Of a stretch of 64,000 bases of DNA, positions 25,826 through 34,845 are shown piece by piece (position 1 is the first letter of the stretch; each line of letters opens with the position of its first letter). The notes under the pieces are model-generated. The model did no database searches. It saw nothing but the letters and a program-made list of their open reading frames with translations, and was not told the DNA's origin. Source of the stretch: Mycobacterium sp. E1747 (GTDB taxonomy: Bacteria; Actinomycetota; Actinomycetes; Mycobacteriales; Mycobacteriaceae); NCBI RefSeq assembly GCF_001667775.1, contig NZ_LZJI01000005.1, forward strand, positions 19,661 to 83,660. The letters run 5' to 3'. A program made the translations under genes and the position numbers.

Positions 25826-28630
25826 GTGGGGTCTTCAACCGGCCTATTTGATGTCGGCGGCCAACGCTTGATCACCCCGCCGATTCGAGGGCGGGCAGAC
25901 GAGCTGAAAACGGTTGGCGCGCGGGTCAATGCGGTGACCCGGGGGCGCGGGGGTGTGCTCGTCATCGAGGGCCCACCGGGCATCGGCAAGAGCCGGTTGC
26001 TCACCGAGGTCTTGTTGCTTGCCGAGAAGGCCGGTGTTCGGGCACTGTTCGGTGAGGCGTTCGAATATCAGCAGACGGTGCCGTTTTTCTCGCTGTTCAT
26101 GGCAACCCTGCGCGCGGAGCCCCCGGTCGGTGATGCGGAGGCGTTGCGTCGCTTGGGCACCTCGGCGGATCTCCGCTACTGGGTGGTCCACGATTTGGCC
26201 GAAGCCATTCATGCGGCGGCCGCGAAAACGCCGCTGGTCATCGTCCTGGAGGACATTCACTGGGCCGACAGCGCCACTCTGTTGGCGCTGCGGTCGCTGG
26301 CCGCGATGCGGCCCGAGGTCGCTGTGTTGTGGGTATTGACGGCCCGCACCGGGGCCAGTCGGCCGGCGGTGCAGCAGACGTTGTCGGTGCTGCAACGCGC
26401 GAATGCCACATTCTTGCGATTAGGGGCCATGACGCCGGATGCGGTCGCCGACATGGTTCAAGACGCGGTGCGGGCGCGGGCGGATGCGTCGCTGCTGAAT
26501 CTGGCCGCCAAGGCGCACGGGAACCCGTTTTTGGTCAGCGAGCTTGTCGGGGGGCTCGGCGAGGAGGGCAGGCTCAATCTCTCCGGCGGGCGCGCGATGG
26601 TCACCGGACAGGGGTTGCCGCGGCGGCTGGGCGCCGGTATGCAGCAGCGACTTGACCTGCTCTCCAACGGCGCCTCGGAAGTGGTGCGGGTGGCCGCGGT
26701 GCTGCCCGACCGGTTCTCGGCTGGCTTGCTGGCCGCGATGCTGGAACGCTCACCCGCCTCGTTGCTGTCGGCGCTCGAGGAGGCGGTGCGCGCGGATCTT
26801 TTCATCGAAGACGGCGAGCGGTTGAGGTTTCGGCACGAATTGCTGCGCGAGGCCACCCGCCAGTCGTTGCCGCAGTCCCTGCGGCGGGCCATGGAGCGCC
26901 AAGCCGCCTCGGTCATGCTCGGGATGGGCGCGGCCCCCGCCGAGGTCGCCACCCAGCTGGCACGCAGCGCCGAACCCGGAGACCGCGAGGCGATCGACGC
27001 CCTGCGCCTAGCCGCCCAATCGGTCGGCCGCGGCGATGCCAGCGGGGCCGCGGACTTGAGCAAGCGCGCACTAGAGCTACTGCCCGCCAACGACGCTGAG
27101 CGCGGCCCACTGGTCGCCGAAACGGTGGAGTTACTGAATCGAGCGGCCCGTTATGACGAGGCTCAGGCGCTTGCCGACAGCGCGCTCGCAACGCAGCTGT
27201 CCCAAGACGACGAAGCCGAGATTCGGCTGGGCATCGCCGCGGGCACCGAGGATCCGGCGCAACGCATTGCCGAGTTACGTCGCGCGCTGCAGTTGGTCGG
27301 CATCAACGACATCATCAGGGCGCGCCATCAGGCATGGGTGGCCTACTTCGAGGTGGTCAACGGCCTGCATGCGGACGCTTCGGCCGCGGAAGCGGCCGCG
27401 GCCGAAGCCGCCGCGACCGGTGATGTGGAAGCCCGGATCGTCAGCGCTACCGCGCTTGCCCTGAACGACTACCAGGACGGTTATGCGGTGCGCGCACTTC
27501 GGCGCATGGACGAGGTCGATGTACTGACGCGCGGGGGCAAGGCAACGCTTGGCGGCATATATGCCGCCAAGCGGCGCGCAGGCCTGATTGTTTGCGTGGG
27601 CAGCTTGGAGGAGGCCAGCGTGCAGGTCGCCGAGGGCACCGAGAAGGCCCGTCGCGAACGCAACGCGATGGCGCTTCCCGGCTGGACCCATCTCGGCGGG
27701 ATGGTTCATGCGGCGGCGGGTCGCTTGGCCGCGGCGCGCGACACCATCGAGGCGCTGCCTCGGCGTGAATGGGCCAACGGTACCGAGGTCAACATTGAGC
27801 GCATTCTTGTTCTGGCTGAGGTCGCGACGCGAACAGGCGACCGAAAGCTATTGCAAGACTTGGTGTCTGAGTCGACAGCCCTGTATTCCAGCACCTCGCC
27901 CTTGCTGTCCGGCGGCGCGGCTTATGTGGTGGCCCTTGCCGCGTGGGACCGCGGCGACGTTGGCGACGCGGCGCGCTGGCTCGGGGGCAAGAACGCGCGT
28001 GTCATCACACCGCTGTGGCCTAACGTGTTCGATCAGCTGACGCTGACAGCGCGGGTGGCTTCGGCAGCCGGGGACGCCGGGCTGCGCGCGCGAGTGCTGC
28101 AGAGCATCGAGGTGCTGGAACGCGAGCGGCCCGGTGTGGCGTTGTTCGCGGCGGTCGCCCAGCAGGCCCGCGGAATCCTGGAACGTGACGCCGATGCGCT
28201 TTTGGAGGCTGCCGGCGCGCTTAGTACGCGGCGTCCGCTTCTCCACGCCGGTGCCCTCGAAGACGCCGCTGGTGAACTCGTGCGCGCCGGACGCGATGCG
28301 GAGGCGATCGAGGGCCTCAACAAGGCGTTCGACACCTTTGTGCAATGCGAAGCGGTTGCAGATGCCCGTCGGGTCGGCCGCGAGTTGCGCCGATTAGGCG
28401 TGGAACGGCGCATCGTCGCCCAGCCGCGGGCGAAAAGGGGCTGGGACAGCCTCACCGACTCCGAGCTTACGGTAGTCAACCTCATCGCCCAGGGCGCGAC
28501 CAACCGCTCCGTCGCGCAGCAACTGCATCTTTCCCCGCATACGGTGAAGACACACGTGCACAACGCGTTTGCCAAATTGGGAATTGCCTCCCGTGGCGAG
28601 TTGGCGCAGCTGATGCGCGGCTCCGATTGA
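25826..28630 (+). CDS. Large ATP-binding LuxR-family regulator (LAL), copy 3
   Basis: The third tandem paralogue, 934 residues. The ATPase domain (Walker A GPPGIGKS, Walker B IVLEDIHWAD) and LuxR domain (DSELTVVNLIAQGATNRSVA) are well conserved. The central helical region (about residues 430-600) differs clearly from copies 1 and 2, for example around AELRRALQLVGINDIIRARH. Divergence of the sensor part with conservation of the DNA-binding part suggests different inputs acting on the same targets. The start is GTG at 25826 (MGSSTGLFDVGG). Confidence 0.92.
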   Translation: MGSSTGLFDVGGQRLITPPIRGRADELKTVGARVNAVTRGRGGVLVIEGPPGIGKSRLLTEVLLLAEKAGVRALFGEAFEYQQTVPFFSLFMATLRAEPPVGDAEALRRLGTSADLRYWVVHDLAEAIHAAAAKTPLVIVLEDIHWADSATLLALRSLAAMRPEVAVLWVLTARTGASRPAVQQTLSVLQRANATFLRLGAMTPDAVADMVQDAVRARADASLLNLAAKAHGNPFLVSELVGGLGEEGRLNLSGGRAMVTGQGLPRRLGAGMQQRLDLLSNGASEVVRVAAVLPDRFSAGLLAAMLERSPASLLSALEEAVRADLFIEDGERLRFRHELLREATRQSLPQSLRRAMERQAASVMLGMGAAPAEVATQLARSAEPGDREAIDALRLAAQSVGRGDASGAADLSKRALELLPANDAERGPLVAETVELLNRAARYDEAQALADSALATQLSQDDEAEIRLGIAAGTEDPAQRIAELRRALQLVGINDIIRARHQAWVAYFEVVNGLHADASAAEAAAAEAAATGDVEARIVSATALALNDYQDGYAVRALRRMDEVDVLTRGGKATLGGIYAAKRRAGLIVCVGSLEEASVQVAEGTEKARRERNAMALPGWTHLGGMVHAAAGRLAAARDTIEALPRREWANGTEVNIERILVLAEVATRTGDRKLLQDLVSESTALYSSTSPLLSGGAAYVVALAAWDRGDVGDAARWLGGKNARVITPLWPNVFDQLTLTARVASAAGDAGLRARVLQSIEVLERERPGVALFAAVAQQARGILERDADALLEAAGALSTRRPLLHAGALEDAAGELVRAGRDAEAIEGLNKAFDTFVQCEAVADARRVGRELRRLGVERRIVAQPRAKRGWDSLTDSELTVVNLIAQGATNRSVAQQLHLSPHTVKTHVHNAFAKLGIASRGELAQLMRGSD

Positions 28631-28675
28631 CCGGCGCCAAAATACGGGACCGCCTAGTACTGCATCCATCCGGGC

Positions 28676-28726
28676 CTAAACATCAACCTTCGGGCGATGG
28701 TTTTGCGCTGGCCGCACGACGACCGT
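28676..28726 (+). promoter_or_regulatory. Variant composite promoter V1
   Basis: CTAAACATCAACC at 28676-28688 is followed by GGGCGATGG at 28692-28700, forming an inverted pair of the GGGTGATG half-site. A GACCGT -10 starts 29 nt after the GGGCGA start, the same phasing as P1-P16. It precedes the alpha/beta hydrolase gene. Confidence 0.55.
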
Positions 28727-28818
28727 AGTAGTCGACCCTGATCACGTACTCCGCCGGCCCGGCAGTCCAGCTAGGCCAGACACCGTGCCGGTGAGCACAC
28801 AAGCGAAAGACCGAGACA

Positions 28819-29925
28819 ATGTTGAACACGACGCTTGGAGTGCAGCAACGGTCCCACACGCAGGCAACGCGGCGCGGCCGGAGGCGAACGCTGGGCACAC
28901 GCCGATCACTGGCCTGCAACCGCACGGTTACCACGAGCGATGGCGTCTCGCTGTCCGTTCGGGACTGGGGATCTCACGCCGCCGGCCATACGGTCGTGCT
29001 CCTTCATGGTTTTTGCCTGAACAAAGAGTCCTGGAATATCCAGATGACGCAGCTAATTCGCCTCTGGGGCAACAACATCCGGATCATCAGTTACGATCAT
29101 CGCGGCCACGGCGACTCCGGCGATGCGCCAATGCACACGTACCGGATCGACCGACTCGCTGACGACCTAGCCGAGCTGCTGGTGGCGCTTCGCGTTACAG
29201 GCCCTCTCACCCTGGCGGGACACTCGATGGGCGGCATGACAGCCTTGGCCTATCTACGCCGGCCAGCCAGCTCGCGTCCCGTTGAGCCGGAAAGCCTCGT
29301 TCTCGTCGCGACCGCCGCGGGGAGCCTCGGTTCACACGGCCTCGGTCGGCTGCTGAACACCCCGGCGACAAGCATGATCTACAACCTCGTACACCGCATG
29401 CCGCGCGCGGGGACCGATCAGGTTGTTCAATTGCTCGCCCGTCCGGTGTGCGCGGCACTGACCAGGCACGGCGGATACGGTGAATCCGCACCGAAATCGT
29501 TGGTGGCTATGTCCGCGGCCGCCGTCAACGCGACCCCGTCGGCGACCAAAGTCGGCTTCCTGCTCGGTCTGAGGGAGTACGACTGCTCTCAGACCCTGAG
29601 CTCCATCACGGCCAAGACAACCATCATCAGCGGAGGAGCGGACAAGCTCACGCCGATGTGGCATGCCCGCAAGTTGGCCGACGGTATCCCGGCGGCGACT
29701 CTCATTCACCGGCACGCCGCCGGGCACACGCTCTTGCATGAAGTCCCGCAGGTGGTCACCGAAGCGATCAGCTCCAGCGTCGCCGCCGACTATCACCATT
29801 CCAGGGCCGATGAAGCAGGCGCATGCGCGGCGTCAGACCCGCCGCCAGACGATGACTTTCCTATGAGCCATGCCACTTCGGCGCGTAATACATCACCCGT
29901 GGCAGGTGAGGAGCGAGTGTCGTGA
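28819..29925 (+). CDS. Alpha/beta-fold hydrolase
   Basis: A hydrolase of 368 residues. The oxyanion strand is VVLLHGFCLNKESW, the nucleophile elbow is GHSMGG, and the likely acid and His are in GGADKLTP and HAAGHTLLHE. The first 35 residues are basic and poorly conserved-looking, and the last 45 are disordered. Members include esterases, lactonases, epoxide hydrolases and haloperoxidases; the substrate cannot be told. It is the first gene behind the variant promoter V1, directly after the LAL cluster on the same strand. Confidence 0.8.
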   Translation: MLNTTLGVQQRSHTQATRRGRRRTLGTRRSLACNRTVTTSDGVSLSVRDWGSHAAGHTVVLLHGFCLNKESWNIQMTQLIRLWGNNIRIISYDHRGHGDSGDAPMHTYRIDRLADDLAELLVALRVTGPLTLAGHSMGGMTALAYLRRPASSRPVEPESLVLVATAAGSLGSHGLGRLLNTPATSMIYNLVHRMPRAGTDQVVQLLARPVCAALTRHGGYGESAPKSLVAMSAAAVNATPSATKVGFLLGLREYDCSQTLSSITAKTTIISGGADKLTPMWHARKLADGIPAATLIHRHAAGHTLLHEVPQVVTEAISSSVAADYHHSRADEAGACAASDPPPDDDFPMSHATSARNTSPVAGEERVS

Positions 29926-30341
29926 CCCGGTTGGTCCGGTTCCCCTTTGCGCACACGATTCACCGGGGATTACGCGATCCTCATGCTGACCGTTCGGCGG
30001 GCTGGGGCTGCGGCAAGCGCGTCTCAGCCCGCCGACCACCATGCAAAGTACCCAACATCACGACCCGCCGCGGCCGGCCGATCGCATCGCCGCAGTTGTT
30101 CGCCGCACGGATCGCCCTGAAGAACGAGAACCATTTCCCAGCAATGACTTTGATCGCGTCAGGCCTTCGTCTCACAGAGTTGCTCGGATGTCCCAACATC
30201 GCTGTCTCGAATGGGGTTCTTCGTCCGTCTGCACGCACACTTAGGCCGACGGGGTCGGGCGTGATTCACCTTCATGCGGCGGTCGGATTGACAGGGCTGT
30301 CAAATATCGAAGCCACTAAAAATACACCGACCCGGTTCTAA
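29922..30341 (+). CDS. Doubtful ORF downstream of the hydrolase
   Basis: A 139-codon open frame starting at GTG, overlapping the hydrolase stop by 4 nt. The translation is Arg/Pro/Thr rich with no recognisable domain. The only support is the GTGA overlap. If it is not real, 29926-30337 holds no gene I can support. Confidence 0.22.
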   Translation: MTRLVRFPFAHTIHRGLRDPHADRSAGWGCGKRVSARRPPCKVPNITTRRGRPIASPQLFAARIALKNENHFPAMTLIASGLRLTELLGCPNIAVSNGVLRPSARTLRPTGSGVIHLHAAVGLTGLSNIEATKNTPTRF

Positions 30342-30388
30342 ACATCACCCGCTGGGCGATGGTGACCGCGCTCCCCCGCTGCCAACGT
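30338..30388 (+). promoter_or_regulatory. Variant composite promoter V2
   Basis: CTAAACATCACCC at 30338-30350 and GGGCGATGG at 30354-30362 form an inverted pair. The -10 is CAACGT at 30383-30388, 29 nt after the GGGCGA start. The layout is nearly identical to V1. It heads two mini-ORFs and the MalT-like regulator. Confidence 0.58.
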
Positions 30389-30477
30389 AGTCAGTGGACT
30401 CTTGGAACGCCGTGACCGCGGCCGCTCAACCAGGAAGTGGCGCCGAGAGCAAACGACACAGCGGAATCGAGAAAACG

Positions 30478-30564
30478 ATGATGAGCACAGTGTTGGGGAT
30501 GCTGATGATGTTGCCAGTCGTATTCGGCGTCGGTGGATACGTGTTGGTTACCCGACGACCATGA
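30478..30564 (+). CDS. 28-residue single-helix mini-protein
   Basis: An ORF from ATG at 30478 encoding a hydrophobic peptide (STVLGMLMMLPVVFGVGG followed by YVLVTRRP), which could span the membrane once with a basic end. Its stop overlaps the ATG at 30561 by 4 nt. The ribosome site is weak (GAGAAAA). Together with the next two genes it forms a chain of ATGA and GTGA overlaps leading into the regulator. Confidence 0.42.
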   Translation: MMSTVLGMLMMLPVVFGVGGYVLVTRRP

Positions 30565-30665
30565 GCACCCCGGCGCTCTCACGGCGTTTCATGTTGAGAC
30601 CTCGGTCACCCCATGTCGCGACACGGAGTCATCGCATCGATGCGAGAAGAGGGAAATTGCGGTGA
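30561..30665 (+). CDS. 34-residue basic mini-ORF
   Basis: An Arg/Ser-rich peptide (MSTPALSRRFMLRPRSPH and 16 more residues) lying between two 4-nt overlaps: its ATG overlaps the upstream stop and its TGA overlaps the GTG of the MalT-like regulator. Probably a coupling element, possibly without function of its own. Confidence 0.35.
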   Translation: MSTPALSRRFMLRPRSPHVATRSHRIDARRGKLR

Positions 30666-33220
30666 GCGGACACAGCATTAGCGTGGCTCGCGAGAAAACC
30701 GTTGAGCCGGTGGTGGGACGAGGGCCCGCCGGCCCAAACGGCCACCGGCGACGCACGCCAGAGGTCATCACCGGGAACGCATCTGACTCAACGGGTTCAC
30801 GGCTACTGCCCGTCACGACGAGCCTGGCCGCCCCCGCCGGGACAAACTGGGATACCGAGACGCGAGCGCCCACTCCGGAGGCATCAACACCGAGTTTTCC
30901 ACCCGGGCTGGTGGATTCAACGCATTCGCGGAGTTCGGACATGACTGGGTCAGCTAACGACAGCGACAACGGGGTCGGAGAAGCCGCCGCCGCCCGCACG
31001 ATTCTGCTCGGCACCAAACTGCACGTCCCGGCCATTGCGGCCAAGCTCGTTCACCGCACCGCCTTGCTCGACGCACTGTCGGCGGGGCGCCGCTGCAAGC
31101 TGACCCTACTGAGCGCGCCGGCGGGATGGGGCAAGACGACATTGCTGGCGCAGTGGGCCCTGGCTGCGGGTGAGGACAGGCGATTTGGCTGGCTGTCACT
31201 CGATCCCGCTGACAGCGACCCAGTATGGTTTTGGATGTACGTGGTCGCCGCGCTGCAGAAGACCAATCCCGGGGTGGGGATTCGCGCGGTCGAACTCCTC
31301 GCGTTGGGCGCCGACCCAGTGCAGGTGGTTCTGCCTACGCTGCTGAATGATCTGGACACGATCGAAAGCCCGACGGCGCTCATCCTCGATGACTACCACT
31401 TGGTGGCAAATCGAGCAGTCCATGAACAGCTTGCGTTCTTTATCAGCCGGATGCCGGCGAATCTGCACTTGGTATTGGCCACCCGATCGGATCCGGCGTT
31501 GCCGTTGGCTCGACTCAGGGCGAGCGGTGAGCTTGCTGAGATCCGCACCGACGATTTGCGGTTCGGCGCTATCGAGGCGACCCATCTGATGAATGACGTG
31601 CTCGGACTGGACTTAGACCACGCAGATATTCAACTGTTGCACCAACGCACCGAGGGTTGGGCTGCCGGCCTCTACCTCGCCGCTCTCTCGCTTGCCGGTC
31701 GCGCTGATGCCGCCGCGTTCATCCGGACGTTCGCCGGCGACAATCGCCATATCGTCGACTACTTGATGGCCGAGGTGCTCGACGGTCAGCCACTCCAGCT
31801 GCGCAGCTTTCTGTTACGCACGTCGATCTTGGGACGGCTCAGCGCTGCGCTGTGCGATGCGTTGCTGCAAACGTCTGGCTCAGCATTGGTGTTGGAGCAG
31901 ATCGAACGTGAAAACCTGTTTCTGGTGCCACTGGACAGCTCGCGTCACTGGTATCGCTACCACCAGCTGTTCGGAGAGTTGCTGCGCACCGAACTGCGTC
32001 GCAGCGAGCCCGACCTCGTCGCCGATCTGCACCGACGAGCCGCAACCTGGTTCGAGAGCGAGGGCCTCATCGACGAGGCGGTCCGCCACCTGGTCGCCGG
32101 CGGTGATATCGCGCGAAGCGCAGACCTGATCGCCGCGGACTGGGTCGACGAATTCAACGGGGGCGGCGTCTCGACCGTCTCGGGCATGCTTGATCTGCTG
32201 CCCGAAGAAACCGTTCGACAGGATCCGAGGCTGAGCGTGGCCCGCGCGTGGATCGCCCTCAGCGTTGGTGAACTCGACGGCGCGGCCCAGTGGATCCGGA
32301 CCATTGAAGGCCGACAGCCGGCCGACGGCGCGGATGACAGCGCTGTCTGCGCTCAGGTCGTCGTGTTGCGCGCGATTCACTCGCTGAAGACGGCGGACGT
32401 CGGCGCGGCGCTGGACACCGCTCGGCGGGCTATCACCCTCGATCTCGCCGAAGGACCGCTGGGCCAATCCAGCGCCTACTGCATATATGGAGCCGCGCTG
32501 TACTTCTCTGGCAGCACCCGTGAGGCGCAAGCCGCCTTCCGGCGGGCCGCACACCTGGCCGAGAAGGTGGGCGATCGTCGCGTCCGCACATACGCGTTGG
32601 GCCATTTGGCACTGATTTCAGCCGAAGATGGCCAGCTGGCGGACGCCGAACGTCAGATCCGCCGGGCCTCTGGCAGCGCCCGGGACCTGGCGGATCCGGA
32701 ACACCTCGTCGACGTGATGGTGTCTCTCGCCACGGCCAAACTCCTCCGGGTGCGCGGTGACGCGGCTGCAGCACTCGCCGCCGCCGACATGGCCGTCATG
32801 TCCGCGCGCCAAGGAGGAGCAATCCCCGAGGTGATCAAGGCGCTGTCGATCAAAGCGGAGATCATCGAGCATCTCGGCGACCGCGAGACCACCAGGGCAA
32901 TCCTCGAGGAGGTCGGCACACTGGTGGGCGATTGCACGGACACCGGCATCGCCTCGACACTGCTGGCTCCGGCAGAGCGGAGGGCGGGCGTCGCGGTGAC
33001 GTCGCGCCATGAGCGGTGCCCGGTCACTGAGGAGCTGACGCCCAAAGAGTTCGAGGTTCTTCGCCTGCTCGCAACCCGGTTGTCGCGACGTGAAATCGGC
33101 GAGCGGCTATACGTCTCGCTCAATACCGTGAAGACCCACCAGCGCGCCATCTACCGCAAGCTCGGCGTCGAGCAACGCAGCACGGCGGTCGGCCGGGCGC
33201 GAGAACTCGGCCTGCTGTAA
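30662..33220 (+). CDS. MalT-like LuxR-family ATP-dependent regulator
   Basis: A regulator of about 852 residues. After a poorly conserved N-terminal stretch of some 110 residues come the MalT-type ATPase (TKLHVPA, Walker A SAPAGWGKTTLL near 153, Walker B ALILDDYHLV), the winged-helix/TPR region with WYRYHQLFGELLR, and a C-terminal LuxR domain (LTPKEFEVLRLLATRLSRRE, VSLNTVKTHQRAIYRKLGV). It belongs to another LAL subgroup than the three tandem copies. I chose GTG at 30662 because GAGGG lies upstream and it overlaps the preceding mini-ORF; ATG at 30941 is an alternative. Confidence 0.85.
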   Translation: MSGHSISVAREKTVEPVVGRGPAGPNGHRRRTPEVITGNASDSTGSRLLPVTTSLAAPAGTNWDTETRAPTPEASTPSFPPGLVDSTHSRSSDMTGSANDSDNGVGEAAAARTILLGTKLHVPAIAAKLVHRTALLDALSAGRRCKLTLLSAPAGWGKTTLLAQWALAAGEDRRFGWLSLDPADSDPVWFWMYVVAALQKTNPGVGIRAVELLALGADPVQVVLPTLLNDLDTIESPTALILDDYHLVANRAVHEQLAFFISRMPANLHLVLATRSDPALPLARLRASGELAEIRTDDLRFGAIEATHLMNDVLGLDLDHADIQLLHQRTEGWAAGLYLAALSLAGRADAAAFIRTFAGDNRHIVDYLMAEVLDGQPLQLRSFLLRTSILGRLSAALCDALLQTSGSALVLEQIERENLFLVPLDSSRHWYRYHQLFGELLRTELRRSEPDLVADLHRRAATWFESEGLIDEAVRHLVAGGDIARSADLIAADWVDEFNGGGVSTVSGMLDLLPEETVRQDPRLSVARAWIALSVGELDGAAQWIRTIEGRQPADGADDSAVCAQVVVLRAIHSLKTADVGAALDTARRAITLDLAEGPLGQSSAYCIYGAALYFSGSTREAQAAFRRAAHLAEKVGDRRVRTYALGHLALISAEDGQLADAERQIRRASGSARDLADPEHLVDVMVSLATAKLLRVRGDAAAALAAADMAVMSARQGGAIPEVIKALSIKAEIIEHLGDRETTRAILEEVGTLVGDCTDTGIASTLLAPAERRAGVAVTSRHERCPVTEELTPKEFEVLRLLATRLSRREIGERLYVSLNTVKTHQRAIYRKLGVEQRSTAVGRARELGLL

Positions 33221-33378
33221 TCCGCCTTCCCGCCCCAAACCGGACCGGCCGGCCGGCCGGCCGACCGGGAATCATCTCATCCGAGAACGCCTCCAGTGAT
33301 CACCTCGGCGAGCCGACGGATGATGCACCCGTGCGATCGAAGAGAATCCGTGCCGCAGGAGGTTTCCTCGTCGGCGTC

Positions 33379-33436
33379 TCACCCGGGTGAATCGTGCGCG
33401 CGGATGAAGACAGCTCGCCCACTGTGCAGAGATAGT
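33379..33436 (+). promoter_or_regulatory. Shared composite promoter P7
   Basis: The palindrome is at 33379-33390, GGATGAAGAC at 33402-33411 and the -10 GATAGT at 33431-33436 (29-nt phasing). It serves the DUF417 gene. The stretch 33221-33547 otherwise holds only four tandem GGCC units near 33246-33262. Confidence 0.8.
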
Positions 33437-33547
33437 GGTCACTGATAACCGCCTGGATCAACGTCTCGACCAACTGCGCCGCCAACCAAGGCGGTCAGTT
33501 CGGCACCGGCCATGCGGTGAAACGACACAGTCAGGACGGGAGACCGC

Positions 33548-34078
33548 ATGTCACACAATGAGGCCACCACCACGTTGACCGGCGGCCGGGCAAGGCTTCG
33601 AGCGATTCACATGGCGCCCGTGGCCGCACGATACGGTCTGGTGATAGTCCTGGCCTGGTTCGGCGCCATGAAGTTCACTTACTATGAATCCCACGGTATT
33701 TCACATTGGGTGGCCAATAGCCCGCTCCTGAGTTGGGTGTACGAAATCATGTCCATCGACGCCTTTGGTCGCTTGAACGGATCAATAGAATTGATCACCG
33801 CAGCATTGCTTGCCGTCAAGCCGTGGTTCCCGAAGGCGTCCGTGGTGGGCGGCCTATTCGCCTCACTGTTCTTCGTGATCACGCTGAGTTTCATGATCAC
33901 CACCCCCGGAGTCGGCGAGGCGTCTGCTGGCGGCTTTCCCGTTTTGTCCGCCGACGGGGAATTCTTGATGAAGGACATTGCGCTCATCGGCTTGGCGCTG
34001 TGGCTGCTTGCGGACTCGATCGACGCGACCCGCGGACAGGCGGAGCCGGTCAAACGGACTGACACATTCTGCGGATGA
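33548..34078 (+). CDS. DUF417 (RclC/YkgB-like) membrane protein
   Basis: A membrane protein of 176 residues with about four helices. Hallmarks of DUF417 are the first helix ARYGLVIVLAWFGAMKFTYY, SPLLSWVYEI, the helix ending LAVKPWF, LSFMITTPGV and the C-terminal segment FLMKDIALIGLALWLL. E. coli RclC (YkgB), part of the hypochlorite-responsive rclABC operon, is in this family. The ATG at 33548 follows GGGAG. Promoter P7 is directly upstream. Its role is unknown even in E. coli, although rclC mutants are sensitive to HOCl. Confidence 0.85.
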   Translation: MSHNEATTTLTGGRARLRAIHMAPVAARYGLVIVLAWFGAMKFTYYESHGISHWVANSPLLSWVYEIMSIDAFGRLNGSIELITAALLAVKPWFPKASVVGGLFASLFFVITLSFMITTPGVGEASAGGFPVLSADGEFLMKDIALIGLALWLLADSIDATRGQAEPVKRTDTFCG

Positions 34079-34148
34079 GGTTGCCGCTCACTCGGTGTTA
34101 CCGCTGGCGACTGTACCGGTAAAAGCCGAATCCAGGGCGTGATTAACG

Positions 34149-34580
34149 ATGGGTGAGGGTGTCGTATTGACGGGCGCGTGCGCACTAGTGAGCGTCGCGG
34201 CGCGCGGGACGCGTCCGACGGGCAGCGCGTCGATCATGGTCACCGCGAAGGTGTTAGCCGAGATCGATCTTCTGATCGCCAAGTGTTGCGTCGATATCAT
34301 TGGGGCCACCCCCTCCGGCTCCCGGTTCGCTCAACGCAGGTATGAGATGGTCACGGCCCCGATCCGATTGGATACGATCAGCGGTGATCCGACGGTGGTT
34401 ATCCGCTACACCGGTATCGCCGAACGCACTGAGCTCGCGGTGTCCCTGCGGTTCGAGGCCGAAGACCGATTCACACAGCGCACCTTGACATTTCATCATG
34501 ATTTCGCAGGGGTCTGCCTCACCGCACAATCACCAGTGGTCACCAGACGAATGCCGCTGCGCCGGTTCCGTTCCGTCTGA
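34149..34580 (+). CDS. Hypothetical protein
   Basis: A 143-codon ORF 70 bp after the DUF417 gene on the same strand. The translation contains AKVLAEIDLLIAKCCVDI, a beta-rich middle (PTVVIRYTGIAERTELAVS, RFEAEDRFTQRTLTF) and a basic end. I recognise no family. The ATG at 34149 has no good ribosome site; an ATG at 34236 is possible. It probably belongs to the P7 transcript and stops just before P8. Confidence 0.45.
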   Translation: MGEGVVLTGACALVSVAARGTRPTGSASIMVTAKVLAEIDLLIAKCCVDIIGATPSGSRFAQRRYEMVTAPIRLDTISGDPTVVIRYTGIAERTELAVSLRFEAEDRFTQRTLTFHHDFAGVCLTAQSPVVTRRMPLRRFRSV

Positions 34581-34594
34581 GCGCATCGCACGAA

Positions 34595-34651
34595 TCACCC
34601 GGGCGAGCAGAAAGCTGGGTGATGACGATTCACCCCGCGTGCGGACATGCT
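34595..34651 (+). promoter_or_regulatory. Shared composite promoter P8
   Basis: TCACCCGGGCGA is at 34595-34606, GGGTGATGAC at 34617-34626 and the -10 CATGCT at 34646-34651 (29-nt phasing; the internal gap is 9 nt rather than 10). It serves the 125-residue gene at 34846. Confidence 0.78.
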
Positions 34652-34845
34652 TATCGAAGAGCAGATGTCGCCGGGTTCATGGCCACACAGCGGGGCGCAG
34701 CCTAGGCCCACGTAGGTGGCGACTGGACCGGAAGCATAGCCAAAAACGAGTCGTCCAGCCGCCGCCGGCGGAGCCCGGGAAGGAAACCACCACGTGGGCA
34801 CAGGTTTTGAGACCAAAGAGACTATCGCCCCAGGTGGTTTCTGAC

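Noticed and set aside
33246..33262. Tandem GGCC units after the MalT-like regulator
   Set aside because: A short self-complementary run with no conserved neighbours; it may help termination but I could not support a specific call.
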